The position numbers and the translations under genes were made by a program. Of a stretch of 64,000 nt of DNA, positions 25,083-33,210 are shown in pieces; the first letter of the stretch is position 1; each line of letters opens with the position of its first letter. The notes beneath the pieces were generated by a model that did not search any database, was not told the DNA's origin, and was given only the letters and a program-made list of their open reading frames with translations. This DNA comes from Streptomyces lydicus (GTDB lineage Bacteria > Actinomycetota > Actinomycetes > Streptomycetales > Streptomycetaceae), in NCBI RefSeq assembly GCF_000717345.1, contig NZ_JNZA01000034.1, positions 1 through 64,000 of the forward strand, given 5' to 3'.

Positions 25083-25360
25083 CGCGCGATCACCAGCGTC
25101 CGGCGTCGCGCGGGCCGCGTCTGCCGCCTACGTTGTTCCCAGCGCTCCCGTCGCTCTTCGGGCGTCAGCAGGTAGGGCCGGACGAGGTCCGCGTCCTCCC
25201 CGCGTAACGGGACCTCGGGCCCTCGCCACACGGGTACGCGGACCGGCGCGACGTACACCGCCGCGGTGGCCGGCGCACCGGCGGGCGCACGGTGGCGCCC
25301 CCTGGCGGGAAACAGCAGACGCAGCAGCGCCTCGCGGAGCCGGGCGATAGGTTTGCTCAT
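25079..25360 (-). CDS. Basic hypothetical protein (93 aa)
   Basis: A strongly basic protein with an N-terminal amphipathic helix (SKPIARLREALLRLLFPARG), an Ala/Val-rich middle and an Arg-rich C-terminal helix (EERRERWEQRRRQTRPARRR). Translationally coupled to the following 118-aa acidic protein (ATGA), so a basic/acidic protein pair is produced. It is divergent from the XRE/DUF5753 gene over 151 bp. I do not recognise a family; nucleic-acid binding is possible from the charge only. Confidence 0.65.
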   Translation of the reverse strand: MSKPIARLREALLRLLFPARGRHRAPAGAPATAAVYVAPVRVPVWRGPEVPLRGEDADLVRPYLLTPEERRERWEQRRRQTRPARRRTLVIAR

Positions 25361-25511
25361 GTCGTCAACCTCTGGGGGTTGGTGGCCATGCCCCCGGGCC
25401 GTCGCTAGCGGTCGCGGGGGTCTTTGCGTACAACCATCAATGTCAGTGACGACGAGTAGTCTCGCCAGTACTCAGAGTGTGACGAGTCTTTTCGCACAAG
25501 GGGGTTGGGGC

Positions 25512-26306
25512 ATGGGCAGTACGTACGGGGACTGGCTCCGCGAACAACGGGAAGCGGCGGGCCTGACGCAGCAGCAATTGGCCGACGCGGCGGTGATGAC
25601 CCGCTCGCACATCGCGCACATCGAGGCGGGGCGCCGGATCCCGTCGAAGGAGGACGCGCGACGGCTGGACAAGGCGCTGGATACGGGGAATGTGCTGAGT
25701 AGTTTTCTGCCGCGGGATGACACGACGGTGGCCGATCGCTTCGCGGATGCCTTGAAGCTTGAACAACAGGCCACGACCATCCGCGAGTTCGCCTCGTCCC
25801 TCGTGCCTGGGCTCTTCCAGACGAAACGGTATGCGCATGCGGTGATGCGCACGGCCTTTCCACCGTGGAGCGAAGAAGAATGTGACCGGCTCGTCGTCAC
25901 ACGGCTTGAGCGAGCGAAGATCCTTACTGACCCTGTGACGCCTGTGCTGTGGGTGCTGCTGGACGAGGCGGTGTTACGCCGCCCGGTGGGTGGCCCGGCC
26001 GTCATGGCGGGACAGATCGCGCACCTCATGCGACTGGTCGAGAGCGGTCGGGTCCGTGTTCATGTATTGCCGCTCGGCCTGGGGGCCCATCCGCTCATGA
26101 TGGGCTTGATGAAGCTGATGCGGTTCGAGGATCAGCCTCCGGCTGCGTATACGGAGGGTCTGTCCGTAGGCAAGCTGCACGACTCCCCGACCGTGGTCCA
26201 ACGGCTTGAGGACGTCTACGATCTGGCATTGAGTGATGCCTTGCCGTTGACGGAGTCCCTGGCCCTCATGAGGGCAACAGCGAAGGAATACGGACACCAT
26301 GACTGA
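25512..26306 (+). CDS. WhiJ-type XRE regulator with DUF5753 domain
   Basis: A 264-aa regulator of the large Streptomyces WhiJ-like family. The N-terminal XRE helix-turn-helix is LREQREAAGLTQQQLADAAV followed by MTRSHIAHIEAGRRIPSKED. The DUF5753 sensor domain (about residues 85-255) opens with ATTIREFASSLVPGLFQTKR and contains LLDEAVLRRPVGGPAVMAGQ and VRVHVLPLGLGAHP. These proteins pair with a small DUF397 protein; WhiJ itself restrains sporulation. The next gene overlaps by eight bases and encodes DUF397. GGGG-rich RBS before ATG 25512. Confidence 0.92.
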   Translation: MGSTYGDWLREQREAAGLTQQQLADAAVMTRSHIAHIEAGRRIPSKEDARRLDKALDTGNVLSSFLPRDDTTVADRFADALKLEQQATTIREFASSLVPGLFQTKRYAHAVMRTAFPPWSEEECDRLVVTRLERAKILTDPVTPVLWVLLDEAVLRRPVGGPAVMAGQIAHLMRLVESGRVRVHVLPLGLGAHPLMMGLMKLMRFEDQPPAAYTEGLSVGKLHDSPTVVQRLEDVYDLALSDALPLTESLALMRATAKEYGHHD

Positions 26307-26517
26307 GTACAGCATTCCGAACGCCGCCACTCTGAGCGGCTGGCGCAAGTCCTCGTACAGCGACAACGAAGGCTCGGAATGCGTTGAGGTCCTGGACGGT
26401 CACCCGGCCGGTGTCCCTGTCCGTGATTCCAAGAATCCGCATGGCCCGGCGCTCGTGTTTCCGGCCGCGGCCTGGGCCTGCTTCGTTACGGCTGTCAAGG
26501 AGCGGGAGGCGGCGTGA
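26299..26517 (+). CDS. DUF397 small protein, copy 1
   Basis: A 72-aa DUF397 protein with the family core GWRKSSYSDNEGSECVEV, PVRDSKNPHGPALVFPAAAW and a helical end. It overlaps the XRE/DUF5753 gene by eight bases. In characterised WhiJ-type pairs the small protein binds the XRE partner and modulates its DNA binding, so an antitoxin-like or co-regulator role is expected. Confidence 0.92.
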   Translation: MTEYSIPNAATLSGWRKSSYSDNEGSECVEVLDGHPAGVPVRDSKNPHGPALVFPAAAWACFVTAVKEREAA

Positions 26518-26518
26518 C

Positions 26519-26737
26519 ATGGCTGAGCGAGTCGTTCCGCGGGCTTTAGCGCGGACCGGGTGGCGCAAGTCGTCGTACAGCGGGGCCGAAGGGGGCAGCT
26601 GTCTGGAGGTCTTGGACGGTCACCCCGCCGGCGTCCCCGTCCGGGACTCCAAGGACCCGCACGGTCCGGCGGTCGTCTTCCCGGTCGCTGCCTGGCGGGC
26701 GTTCATCGGGGCCGTCAAGGACTCGCCTACGGTCTGA
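26519..26737 (+). CDS. DUF397 small protein, copy 2
   Basis: A second 72-aa DUF397 protein beginning one base after the first. It shares GWRKSSYSGAEGGSCLEVLD and GHPAGVPVRDSK with copy 1, also at nucleotide level over the central 100 bp, so the pair arose by local tandem duplication. The N terminus (MAERVVPRALART) differs completely. Its 3' end overlaps the convergent methyltransferase gene by 11 bp. Confidence 0.9.
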   Translation: MAERVVPRALARTGWRKSSYSGAEGGSCLEVLDGHPAGVPVRDSKDPHGPAVVFPVAAWRAFIGAVKDSPTV

Positions 26738-27557
26738 TCGCCGTCGCCTTGAAGAATGTGTAGTGGAAGGTGCCGCCGGGCTCCGCGGTGCGGCGCAGGT
26801 CGGCGAGGCCGCGGTTCCAGGCGGCGGGTGTTGTCAGGCCGGTGCGCAGGGCCTCGTCGCGTACGGACTCGATCATGGCGATGAAGGTCTTGCGGGTGAA
26901 GCCGTCGACGAGTGCCGGGCGGGTGGCGTCGGCGTAGACGGTACGCGGCTGCACCGCTACGTCGCGGAAGCCGGCGTCGGTGAGGAGGGGCTGCAACTCC
27001 CGTCCCAGCAGAGCGTTGCCGCCGGCCGCCGACTGGAGGTGCACCTGGTGGGCGATGACCTCGTGGGCGTGGCGGCTGTCCGGGTGGAAGAGGGCCGAGC
27101 CGTGGTCTCCCTCGATCGCCGTGAGGGTGCCACCGGGGCGCAGCACGCGGCGGAGTTCGGTCAGGGCCTGTGCCGGGTCCCGTAGGTGTTCCAGGACGAA
27201 ACAGGCGAAGAGGTGGTCGAAGTGACCATCGGGATACGGCAGTTGGTGCAGGTCGGCGCGGCGCCAGGTGACGTCGGCCGCGGGGGCCTGGGCGGCGACA
27301 TGGGCGCGGGCCTGGGTGAGTGACTCCTCGGACAGGTCGACGGCGGTGATCCGCGCCCCGGGACTGCTGTGGGCCAGGTGGACGGTCTGCGCGCCGACGC
27401 CGCAGCCGACCTCCAGTACCCGGCTGCCGGCCGGGTACGCCGTACCGGCGTGCAGCAGCGCGGCGAGGGTGTCGGCCTGGTCGCCGAGGCGGTGTGCCTC
27501 GCGGGGCGAATAGCCGTGTACGTAGGTGGGGTTGGGCGTCGCGGTGGGGCTGGGCAT
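26727..27557 (-). CDS. Class I SAM-dependent methyltransferase
   Basis: A 276-aa Rossmann-fold methyltransferase of the UbiE-like group. Motif I is VLEVGCGVGAQTVHLA, motif II ITAVDLSEESLTQARAHV, the acidic post-II segment is RRADLHQLPYPDGHFDHLFA, and LRRVLRPGGTLTAIEGDHGS is motif III. The C-terminal part (about 190-276) may bind substrate. The target is unknown. It is divergent from a MocR-type regulator gene only 29 bp away, so the two probably share a control region, and the methyltransferase is a candidate MocR target. Confidence 0.88.
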   Translation of the reverse strand: MPSPTATPNPTYVHGYSPREAHRLGDQADTLAALLHAGTAYPAGSRVLEVGCGVGAQTVHLAHSSPGARITAVDLSEESLTQARAHVAAQAPAADVTWRRADLHQLPYPDGHFDHLFACFVLEHLRDPAQALTELRRVLRPGGTLTAIEGDHGSALFHPDSRHAHEVIAHQVHLQSAAGGNALLGRELQPLLTDAGFRDVAVQPRTVYADATRPALVDGFTRKTFIAMIESVRDEALRTGLTTPAAWNRGLADLRRTAEPGGTFHYTFFKATAIRP

Positions 27558-27579
27558 GGGTTCAGCCTGCCGCGGACAA

Positions 27580-27623
27580 TGGACCGATGCACAGGTCCAA
27601 TGAAGAGTGCTTCGAAAGGTCCA
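27580..27623. promoter_or_regulatory. MocR candidate operator with three half-sites
   Basis: TGGACC (27580-27585) and GGTCCA (27594-27599) form a perfect inverted repeat with 8-bp spacer; a third half-site GGTCCA lies at 27618-27623. The repeat covers the proposed MocR start codon and the upstream region of the divergent methyltransferase gene. GACAAT (27575-27580) seven bases before the ATG would fit a leaderless transcript. Confidence 0.5.
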
Positions 27624-29119
27624 TAAGTGCGGACCCGGCCGAGGCCACCGCGGGCGGCGCGTCGGACTTCCTGCAGCTGGACATGGGGGACGCGCCGGCG
27701 GGCGGGCGCGCCGACTGGCTGGCCGGGCAGTTGCGGCGGGCGATCGCGGACGGCCGGCTGCCGGTGGGGAGCAAGCTGCCCGCGACCCGGGTGCTCGCCG
27801 CCGAGCTACGGGTTTCCCGCGGGGTGGTCACCGAGGCGTACCGGCGGCTGGGCGAGGACGGGCAGTTGGCCGGGCGGGGGCGGGGCGGCACGGTCGTGGT
27901 GGCCGCGCCCGTGCCGGCCGTGGGGGAGGAGAGGCCGGAGAAGGCGCCGGGGCATTCCACCGCTGTGGCGTTCGGGGCGGTGCCCGGTGCGGACGTCTTC
28001 GACGCGCTGCGGGCCGCGCCCGCCCGGATCGACCTCTCTCCCGGGGTGCCGGATCTGGCCGCGTTCCCGCGCGCCGCCTGGCTGCGGGCCGAGCGGGCGG
28101 TGCTCGCGGATCTCCCGGCGGCCGGGTTCGGGTACGGGGACCCGCGCGGCACCCCCGCGCTGCGGCGGGCGGTCGCCAACTGGCTGGCTCGTTACCGCGG
28201 GCTCAGGGCGCACCCGGACGAGGTGCTGATCGTCTCCGGTACGGCGCAGGCGCTCGGGCTGATCGCCCAGGTGTTCTCCCGCGACGGCATCGGCGCGGTC
28301 GCGGTGGAGGACCCCGGCTCGCTCGGCGTGCGGCAGCATCTCGCCCACTGGGGGGTCGCGACCCCGCCGGTGCCGGTCGACGAGGAGGGGATACGTGTCG
28401 AGGCGCTGCGGGCGAGCGGGGCGCGGGCGGTGCTGCTCACCCCGGCGCACCAGTTCCCCACCGGAGTGGTGCTCGGCGGCGGACGGCGCCGGGAGCTGAT
28501 GGGCTGGGCGGCGGAGGGCGGTCTGATCGTCGAGGACGACTACGACGCCGAGCACCGCTACGACCGGGCGCCGGTGCCCGCCCTGCGCTCCCTCCTGCCC
28601 GAGCAGGTCTGTTACGCGGGCAGCGTCTCCAAGCTGCTGGCACCCGCGCTACGGGTGGGCTGGCTGCTGGCGCCGGCTGCGTACCGGGAGGCGTTCGTGG
28701 ACGCCAAGCGGTTCGCGGACCTCGGCAACGCCGTGCTGCCCCAGTTGGTGCTGGCCCGGCTGATGGAGTCCGGTGAGCTGGAGCGCGGGCTGCGGTTGCT
28801 GCGGAGGCGGCATCGGCGCCGCCGGGACGCCATGATCGCGGCGATCGCCGACCGTCTGCCGGGCGCGACGGTGCACGGCGCCGCGGCGGGGCTGCACCTG
28901 ACGATCACCTTCGGGGACGAGGCCGGGCCGGGGGCCGACACGGAGCTGGCCGCGGCCGCCCTCGCACGGGGCGTCAAGGTCCATCCGCTGTCCTGGCACG
29001 CCCAACGCCCGTACCGCCAGGGCCTGGTGCTCGGCTATGCGGCGCGCTCGCCGGGGGAGATCGCGGAGGGCGTGGGCGTCCTGGGCGAGGCGCTGGCCAG
29101 TGGGGTGCCACCTCGGTGA
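27587..29119 (+). CDS. MocR-type regulator: GntR domain fused to aminotransferase fold
   Basis: A 510-aa MocR/PdxR-like protein. The N-terminal GntR winged helix (about 45-110; LRRAIADGRLPVGSKLPATR, AAELRVSRGVVTEAYRRLGE) is joined by a linker to a fold-type I aminotransferase domain. VCYAGSVSKLLAPALRVGWL holds the PLP lysine and YDAEHRYDRAPVPALRSLLP follows the PLP-binding Asp. Such proteins sense PLP or amino acids rather than catalyse. ATG 27587 is the best start visible; it lies inside the inverted repeat and lacks a Shine-Dalgarno, which suggests a leaderless mRNA. ATG 27683 is the alternative. Confidence 0.88.
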   Translation: MHRSNEECFERSISADPAEATAGGASDFLQLDMGDAPAGGRADWLAGQLRRAIADGRLPVGSKLPATRVLAAELRVSRGVVTEAYRRLGEDGQLAGRGRGGTVVVAAPVPAVGEERPEKAPGHSTAVAFGAVPGADVFDALRAAPARIDLSPGVPDLAAFPRAAWLRAERAVLADLPAAGFGYGDPRGTPALRRAVANWLARYRGLRAHPDEVLIVSGTAQALGLIAQVFSRDGIGAVAVEDPGSLGVRQHLAHWGVATPPVPVDEEGIRVEALRASGARAVLLTPAHQFPTGVVLGGGRRRELMGWAAEGGLIVEDDYDAEHRYDRAPVPALRSLLPEQVCYAGSVSKLLAPALRVGWLLAPAAYREAFVDAKRFADLGNAVLPQLVLARLMESGELERGLRLLRRRHRRRRDAMIAAIADRLPGATVHGAAAGLHLTITFGDEAGPGADTELAAAALARGVKVHPLSWHAQRPYRQGLVLGYAARSPGEIAEGVGVLGEALASGVPPR

Positions 29120-29140
29120 ACCGGCGGCGCTCGGGCCGAA

Positions 29141-29167
29141 CCGGGCACGTGGGCGTGGCGTGCCCGG
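29141..29167. terminator. Stem-loop between convergent MocR and propeller genes
   Basis: CCGGGCACG (29141-29149) and CGTGCCCGG (29159-29167) form a perfect 9-bp stem with a 9-nt loop. Confidence 0.65.
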
Positions 29168-29205
29168 AGGTTTCGCCGGGTCTTCCGGCGGGTGACCGGC
29201 CGGGA

Positions 29206-30756
29206 TCAGGGCTCGATGACTCCTGCGTGGGCGCTGGACGGGGGCAGGATGGCCGTCGGGGTGGTCGCGCCGGCGAAGGAGACGTCATAGCCGCCGTTGG
29301 CGAGGATGAGGGACAGGAGCAGCGTCTCGTTCAGCCGGGCGGTGCCCTGGGCATCGGTGATGCCGGTGCCCGTGATGTTGCCGCCGACATGGAACACGAT
29401 GGTCTGGCCGGGCACGGGCAGACCGGTGACCGTGTCGGTCAGCGTGGCCGTCAGGAACGGGAAGTACACGTGCGGCGGGAACAGCTTCGACAGCGCCGGG
29501 GTCGCGGCCAGCGAGGTGGCGTGGACGGGGAGCACGTAGGTGAAGCCGCCCACCAGCGTGGCGCTGCCGCCCGGCGTGGTGACGGCGACGTCCGCGGGAC
29601 CGGCCACTCCGGGAGGAGTGATCGCGGTGAGCTGCGTACCGGTGGCGTTGACGCTCACCCCGGTGGCGGGGTTGCCGCCGATGTCGACGCTCGCCCCGGT
29701 CAGGTTGGTGCCGGTGATCGTCACGACCGTGCCGCCCGCGATGGGCCCTTGGTTGGGGGTGATGCCGGTCAGCGTCGGGTCGAACTGGATGACGCTGACG
29801 CTGCTCGCGTTGATGTTGCTGACGTAGACCTTGTTGTTGACGGCGACCGCCACGGCGATCGGTCCGGCGCCGACGGGGATCGGAGCGCCGACGACGGTGT
29901 TGGTGGCGGTGTCGATCACCGTCACGCTGTTCGCCGCCCGGTTGGCCGTATAGGCCATCCCGTCGGCGCCGACCGCGATGCCCCACGGCTGGTTGCCGAC
30001 GGGGATCGCGGCACCGACGACGGTGTTGCTGATGGTGTTGATCACCGTCACGCTGTTCGACCCGATGTTGGCGACGTAGGCGTTGCCGTTGGGGGCGATC
30101 GCCACGAAGTTCGGCTGGGCGCCGACGGGGATCGGGCCGCCGACGACGGTATTGCTGGCGGTGTTGATCACCGTCACGGTGTTCGATCCCCGGTTGCAGA
30201 CGTAGGCGTTGCCGTTGGGGGCGACCGCGATCCCGACCGGCTGGGCGCCGACGGCGATCGGGCCGCCGACGACGGTGTTGGTGGTGGTGTCGATCACCGT
30301 CACGGTGTTCGCGGCGAAGTTGGTGACGTAGACGCGTCCGCCGGGGACGGCCGCCACCACGGCCGGCTGGTTGCCGACGGGGATCGGGCCGCCGACGACG
30401 GTGTTGGTGGCGGTGTCGATCACCGACACCGTGTTCGACCCGCTGTTGGGGACGTAGGCGTTGCCGTTGGGGGCGACCGTCAGCCAGACCGGCGTACCGC
30501 CGACGCCGATCGGGCCGCCGATCACGGCGTCCGTGGTCGTGTCGATCACCGACACGTTGGCCGACCCGGAGTTGGCGACGTAGAGGTTGTTGTTGGGGGC
30601 GGTCGCCAGCCCGACCGGGTTGTTGCCGACGGGGACCGATGTGACGGCCAGGAAGAGGTGCGCCGGGGCTGCCGCCTGGCTCACCTGCGCCGCCTGGCCG
30701 GGGAGCGTGGCTGCCTGCAGCAGCTCCGGCGTCGGTGACTGAAGGATCGTATTCAT
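29206..30756 (-). CDS. YVTN/NHL-type seven-blade propeller with IPT/TIG and Ig-like domains
   Basis: A 516-aa repeat protein. Residues about 45-330 are seven blades of about 42 residues, each with VGNNPVGLAVAPNGNAYVAN-type and NTVTVIDTATNTVVGGPI-type segments; the DNA repeats with a 126-bp period. An IPT/TIG domain follows (DPTLTGITPNQGPIAGGTVV to TTPGGSATLVGGFTYV), then an invasin/Big-1-like Ig domain (VHATSLAATPALSKLFPPHV to the C terminus). The N terminus (MNTILQSPTPELLQAATLPG) does not look like a Sec signal, which is odd for a surface-type architecture. ATG 30756 has GAAGGGG upstream. Likely an adhesive or structural protein. Confidence 0.85.
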   Translation of the reverse strand: MNTILQSPTPELLQAATLPGQAAQVSQAAAPAHLFLAVTSVPVGNNPVGLATAPNNNLYVANSGSANVSVIDTTTDAVIGGPIGVGGTPVWLTVAPNGNAYVPNSGSNTVSVIDTATNTVVGGPIPVGNQPAVVAAVPGGRVYVTNFAANTVTVIDTTTNTVVGGPIAVGAQPVGIAVAPNGNAYVCNRGSNTVTVINTASNTVVGGPIPVGAQPNFVAIAPNGNAYVANIGSNSVTVINTISNTVVGAAIPVGNQPWGIAVGADGMAYTANRAANSVTVIDTATNTVVGAPIPVGAGPIAVAVAVNNKVYVSNINASSVSVIQFDPTLTGITPNQGPIAGGTVVTITGTNLTGASVDIGGNPATGVSVNATGTQLTAITPPGVAGPADVAVTTPGGSATLVGGFTYVLPVHATSLAATPALSKLFPPHVYFPFLTATLTDTVTGLPVPGQTIVFHVGGNITGTGITDAQGTARLNETLLLSLILANGGYDVSFAGATTPTAILPPSSAHAGVIEP

Positions 30757-30996
30757 GTGGGGCCCCTTCGATGGGGCCGCCCGGCCGCTGCACCCCATGC
30801 CGCCAAGCCCTCACGCGGGCATCGGCACAGGTACAGAGATCCCGCTCCGGGGCACCGCACCCACAGACCACACGTCACAAAAACACGACAGGCTGCGCAT
30901 CCCCGAGGAGGGATGGGCAGCCCATTGGTTCGGTCGCTGTTTCCGTTCCCGCGCGCGGGGAGACCGAAACCTCCGCCGCGCGCCGGCCCGGCTACC

Positions 30997-31350
30997 TCAC
31001 CCGATGGCCTTGAAGCTCATGACGCCGAAGGGGAAGGCGTCCCACTTCTTTCCCCAGCTGAGCGCGAAGGACTTCCCCTTGCAGTTCGGCTTCGCGTAGA
31101 GGGTGAGCAGGTACGGGGTGTTGTTGTTGATCGAACGGGCCGGCTCGGAGCGGCTGTTGTAGCAGGTGCCCGGCTTGACGTGCAGCTTCCCGGACTTGCC
31201 CTGGTAGTGCGGCTTCGACCAGACGCAGGCGTAGTTCCTCGCGCAGCCGCCGCTCGCGGCGTGCGCGGGGCTCGTCATCACGGCCAGGCCGAGACATCCG
31301 GCCGCGGCCAGCACGCCGGTCGAGCGCGCTATGTGCTGGATGGAACGCAC
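30997..31350 (-). CDS. Secreted small protein, peptidase-inhibitor I36-like
   Basis: A 117-aa exported protein. The signal peptide (VRSIQHIARSTGVLAAAGCL, cleavage after SPAHA) is followed by a Cys-containing beta-rich domain with CARNYACVWSKPHYQGKSGK, GTCYNSRSEPARSINNNT and YAKPNCKGKSFALS. The pattern Cys-x5-Cys-x-W followed by YxG and a late Cys fits the I36 (Streptomyces metalloproteinase inhibitor-like) family. GTG 31350 is preceded by GGGGGAT, a common Streptomyces start context. Probably a secreted protease inhibitor or beta-gamma-crystallin-like protein. Confidence 0.78.
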   Translation of the reverse strand: MRSIQHIARSTGVLAAAGCLGLAVMTSPAHAASGGCARNYACVWSKPHYQGKSGKLHVKPGTCYNSRSEPARSINNNTPYLLTLYAKPNCKGKSFALSWGKKWDAFPFGVMSFKAIG

Positions 31351-31467
31351 AGAAATCCCCCAGGGATGCGGCGCGTTGACGTGCGGCCGCGGCGGGTGAA
31401 GCGTTCGCCGGAGCCGCGCCGTCAGCCCCGGGGGACGGCCTGCCACGGCGGGCGGACCGGGAGCGCG

Positions 31468-31926
31468 TCAGCGGAACGGCAGCGGGTGGCCCTTCTCGGC
31501 TTCCGGGCGCGGGCCGAAGATACGGCGCTCCGCCTCCGTGATCGCCACGTCGTGGATGCCGGCCTCGCGGCGGCGCATCAGGCCCTGGTCGTCGAACTCC
31601 CACAGCTCGTTGCCGTAGCTGCGCCACCACTGGCCGCCGGCGTCATGGCTCTCGTACTGGAAGCGCACCGCGATGCGGTTGCCGCTGTACGACCAGAGTT
31701 CCTTGCGGAGGGCGTAGTCCAGCTCGCGGGCCCACTTACGGCGCAGAAAGGCGACGATCTCGTCGCGGCCGGTGAGGAAGGTGTCGCGGTTCCGCCAGAC
31801 CGAGTCCTCGGTGTAGGCGAGCGCCACCTTCTCCGGATCGCGGGTGTTCCACGCGTCCTCGGCGGCCTGCACCTTCCGGAGCGCGCTCGGCTCGTCGAAC
31901 GGGGGGAGGGGCGGGCGGGGTGCCAT
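31468..31926 (-). CDS. DUF1348 (NTF2-like) protein
   Basis: A 152-aa protein of the DUF1348/SnoaL-like NTF2 superfamily. The family run [40 protein letters not shown] and [20 protein letters not shown], then [19 protein letters not shown], is nearly textbook. Members have been described only generally; a catalytic role is unproven. It is divergent from the TetR gene, with two palindromic TetR-type operators between them, so it is the likely regulated target and may answer a toxic small molecule. Confidence 0.88.
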   Translation of the reverse strand: MAPRPPLPPFDEPSALRKVQAAEDAWNTRDPEKVALAYTEDSVWRNRDTFLTGRDEIVAFLRRKWARELDYALRKELWSYSGNRIAVRFQYESHDAGGQWWRSYGNELWEFDDQGLMRRREAGIHDVAITEAERRIFGPRPEAEKGHPLPFR

Positions 31927-31951
31927 GGCGGGGTCCTTGTCTCCGTACGAG

Positions 31952-31969
31952 GGAGAACGAGCGTTCTCC
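31952..31969. promoter_or_regulatory. TetR operator O1
   Basis: GGAGAACG-AG-CGTTCTCC (31952-31969), a perfect 8-bp-arm inverted repeat between the DUF1348 and TetR genes. It matches operator O2 nearby in half-site sequence (GAGAACG). Confidence 0.7.
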
Positions 31970-31987
31970 GCTGCTTCGGCTAGTGTA

Positions 31988-32003
31988 GAGAACGATCGTT
32001 CTC
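31988..32003. promoter_or_regulatory. TetR operator O2
   Basis: GAGAACGATCGTTCTC (31988-32003), a perfect 16-bp palindrome 28 bp upstream of the TetR start. It directly follows TAGTGT (31981-31986), a possible -10 box, so binding would block the TetR promoter. Confidence 0.75.
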
Positions 32004-32030
32004 GCGCAAGGCCGAAACCGTCGGGGAGTC

Positions 32031-32606
32031 ATGGATCAGGAAGAAGCCCGCACGCGGATACTCGACGCCGCGGAGCGGCTGTTCTACGGGCGCGGGGTAC
32101 AGGCCGTCGGCATGGACGAGCTGCGCACCGCCGCCGGGGTCTCGCTCAAGCGCCTCTACCAGTGCTTTCCCGCCAAGGGCGACCTCGTCGAGGCGTATCT
32201 GCGGCGGCGGGACACGCGGTGGCGGGCCGCGCTCGCGGAGTACGTCGAGGGGCGCGCCGGGGGGCCCGGGGAGCGGCCGCTCGCGGTCTTCGACTGGCTG
32301 CACGACTGGTTCGCGGAGCCGGACTTCCGCGGCTGCGCCTTCCTCAACTCCTTCGGGGAGCTGGGGGCGACCTCGGACGGGGTCGGCCGCGTCGCCCGGG
32401 AGCACAAGCGGGCCCTGCTGGCCTATCTGACCGGGCTCGTGCGTGCGCTGCCGGTGGACGGACCGGACGCGGTGGCGGGTCAGTTGGCGCTGCTCGTCGA
32501 CGGGGCGATCACCACCGCGGCGCTCACCGGCGACCCCGCGGCCGCCCGGCACGCCCGTACCGCCGCGGGGAGCCTGCTGGCGGCGGCGGGCGCACGCGAG
32601 GCGTGA
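32031..32606 (+). CDS. TetR/AcrR-family transcriptional regulator
   Basis: A 191-aa TetR repressor. The DNA-binding domain is ARTRILDAAERLFYGRGVQA with helix-turn-helix MDELRTAAGVSLKRLYQCFP. The C-terminal domain carries FAEPDFRGCAFLNSFGELGA, typical of the TetR group that controls small enzymes and transporters in Streptomyces. ATG 32031 follows GGGGAG at close range. It is divergent from the DUF1348 gene; the two GAGAACG-type palindromes between them are its probable operators. No third gene is visibly linked. Confidence 0.9.
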   Translation: MDQEEARTRILDAAERLFYGRGVQAVGMDELRTAAGVSLKRLYQCFPAKGDLVEAYLRRRDTRWRAALAEYVEGRAGGPGERPLAVFDWLHDWFAEPDFRGCAFLNSFGELGATSDGVGRVAREHKRALLAYLTGLVRALPVDGPDAVAGQLALLVDGAITTAALTGDPAAARHARTAAGSLLAAAGAREA

Positions 32607-32667
32607 CGCGCCGCCGCCGCCGGATCCGGGCCGGTCGTCCGCCGGCCTCGGGGTTACTTCCGGGGTG

Positions 32668-33210
32668 TTACTGGAGGTGGCCCAGGGTGCGGACCGCCTC
32701 GTAGTACTTCTTGGCGACCTTCAGGCAGCCCTTGCGCTGCAATTCGGTGTACGGACCCCACTGCCTCTTGCACTGGTTCTGCATGTCCTCGAGGAAGGAG
32801 TCGTCCACCCGCTTCTTGTGCGCACGGGTGAATTCATGCATCTTCTTGTAATTGCGGTAACCGAAATCGTGCCGGGCGCAGGACTCCCAGAAGTGGAAAC
32901 CGCCGGGGTTGTCGCTGACGTGGGAACAGCCGTCGGTGCCCCAGTCGAAGCGGTACGCGTCGTGCCCGTCCTGCCACTTGACGCGGGTGTTCTCCCACAG
33001 CGGCATTGCGTACTTCTCGGTCAGCTGGTTCAGCCGCTTGAGCTTCTGTGCCTTGCTGATCGCCGCCGCCTGGTGGTCAGCCGTGGCAGAGGACGTGCGC
33101 ACCGTGGAGCCGTCCGGGTGCGCGGGGCCGGCGAGCGCCGGGGTGGCCGCGGAGAGCGCGAGTACGCCGCTCAGTGCGGCGCCGGCCAAGGACATGCCGA
33201 CTTTCTTCAC
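32668..33210 (-). CDS. Secreted prokaryotic phospholipase A2
   Basis: A 180-aa secreted lipase of the prokaryotic PLA2 family known from S. violaceoruber, which cleaves the sn-2 ester of phospholipids in a calcium-dependent way. The signal peptide (VKKVGMSLAGAALSGVLALS, cleavage near ALAGP) and a propeptide-like region precede the catalytic core: DWGTDGCSHVSDNPGGFHFW (calcium loop) and ESCARHDFGYRNYKKMHEFT with the catalytic HD pair. RVDDSFLEDMQNQC supplies disulfide cysteines. GTG 33210 has GGGGGAA upstream and keeps a normal signal peptide; an upstream ATG at 33225 is less likely. Confidence 0.9.
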   Translation of the reverse strand: MKKVGMSLAGAALSGVLALSAATPALAGPAHPDGSTVRTSSATADHQAAAISKAQKLKRLNQLTEKYAMPLWENTRVKWQDGHDAYRFDWGTDGCSHVSDNPGGFHFWESCARHDFGYRNYKKMHEFTRAHKKRVDDSFLEDMQNQCKRQWGPYTELQRKGCLKVAKKYYEAVRTLGHLQ

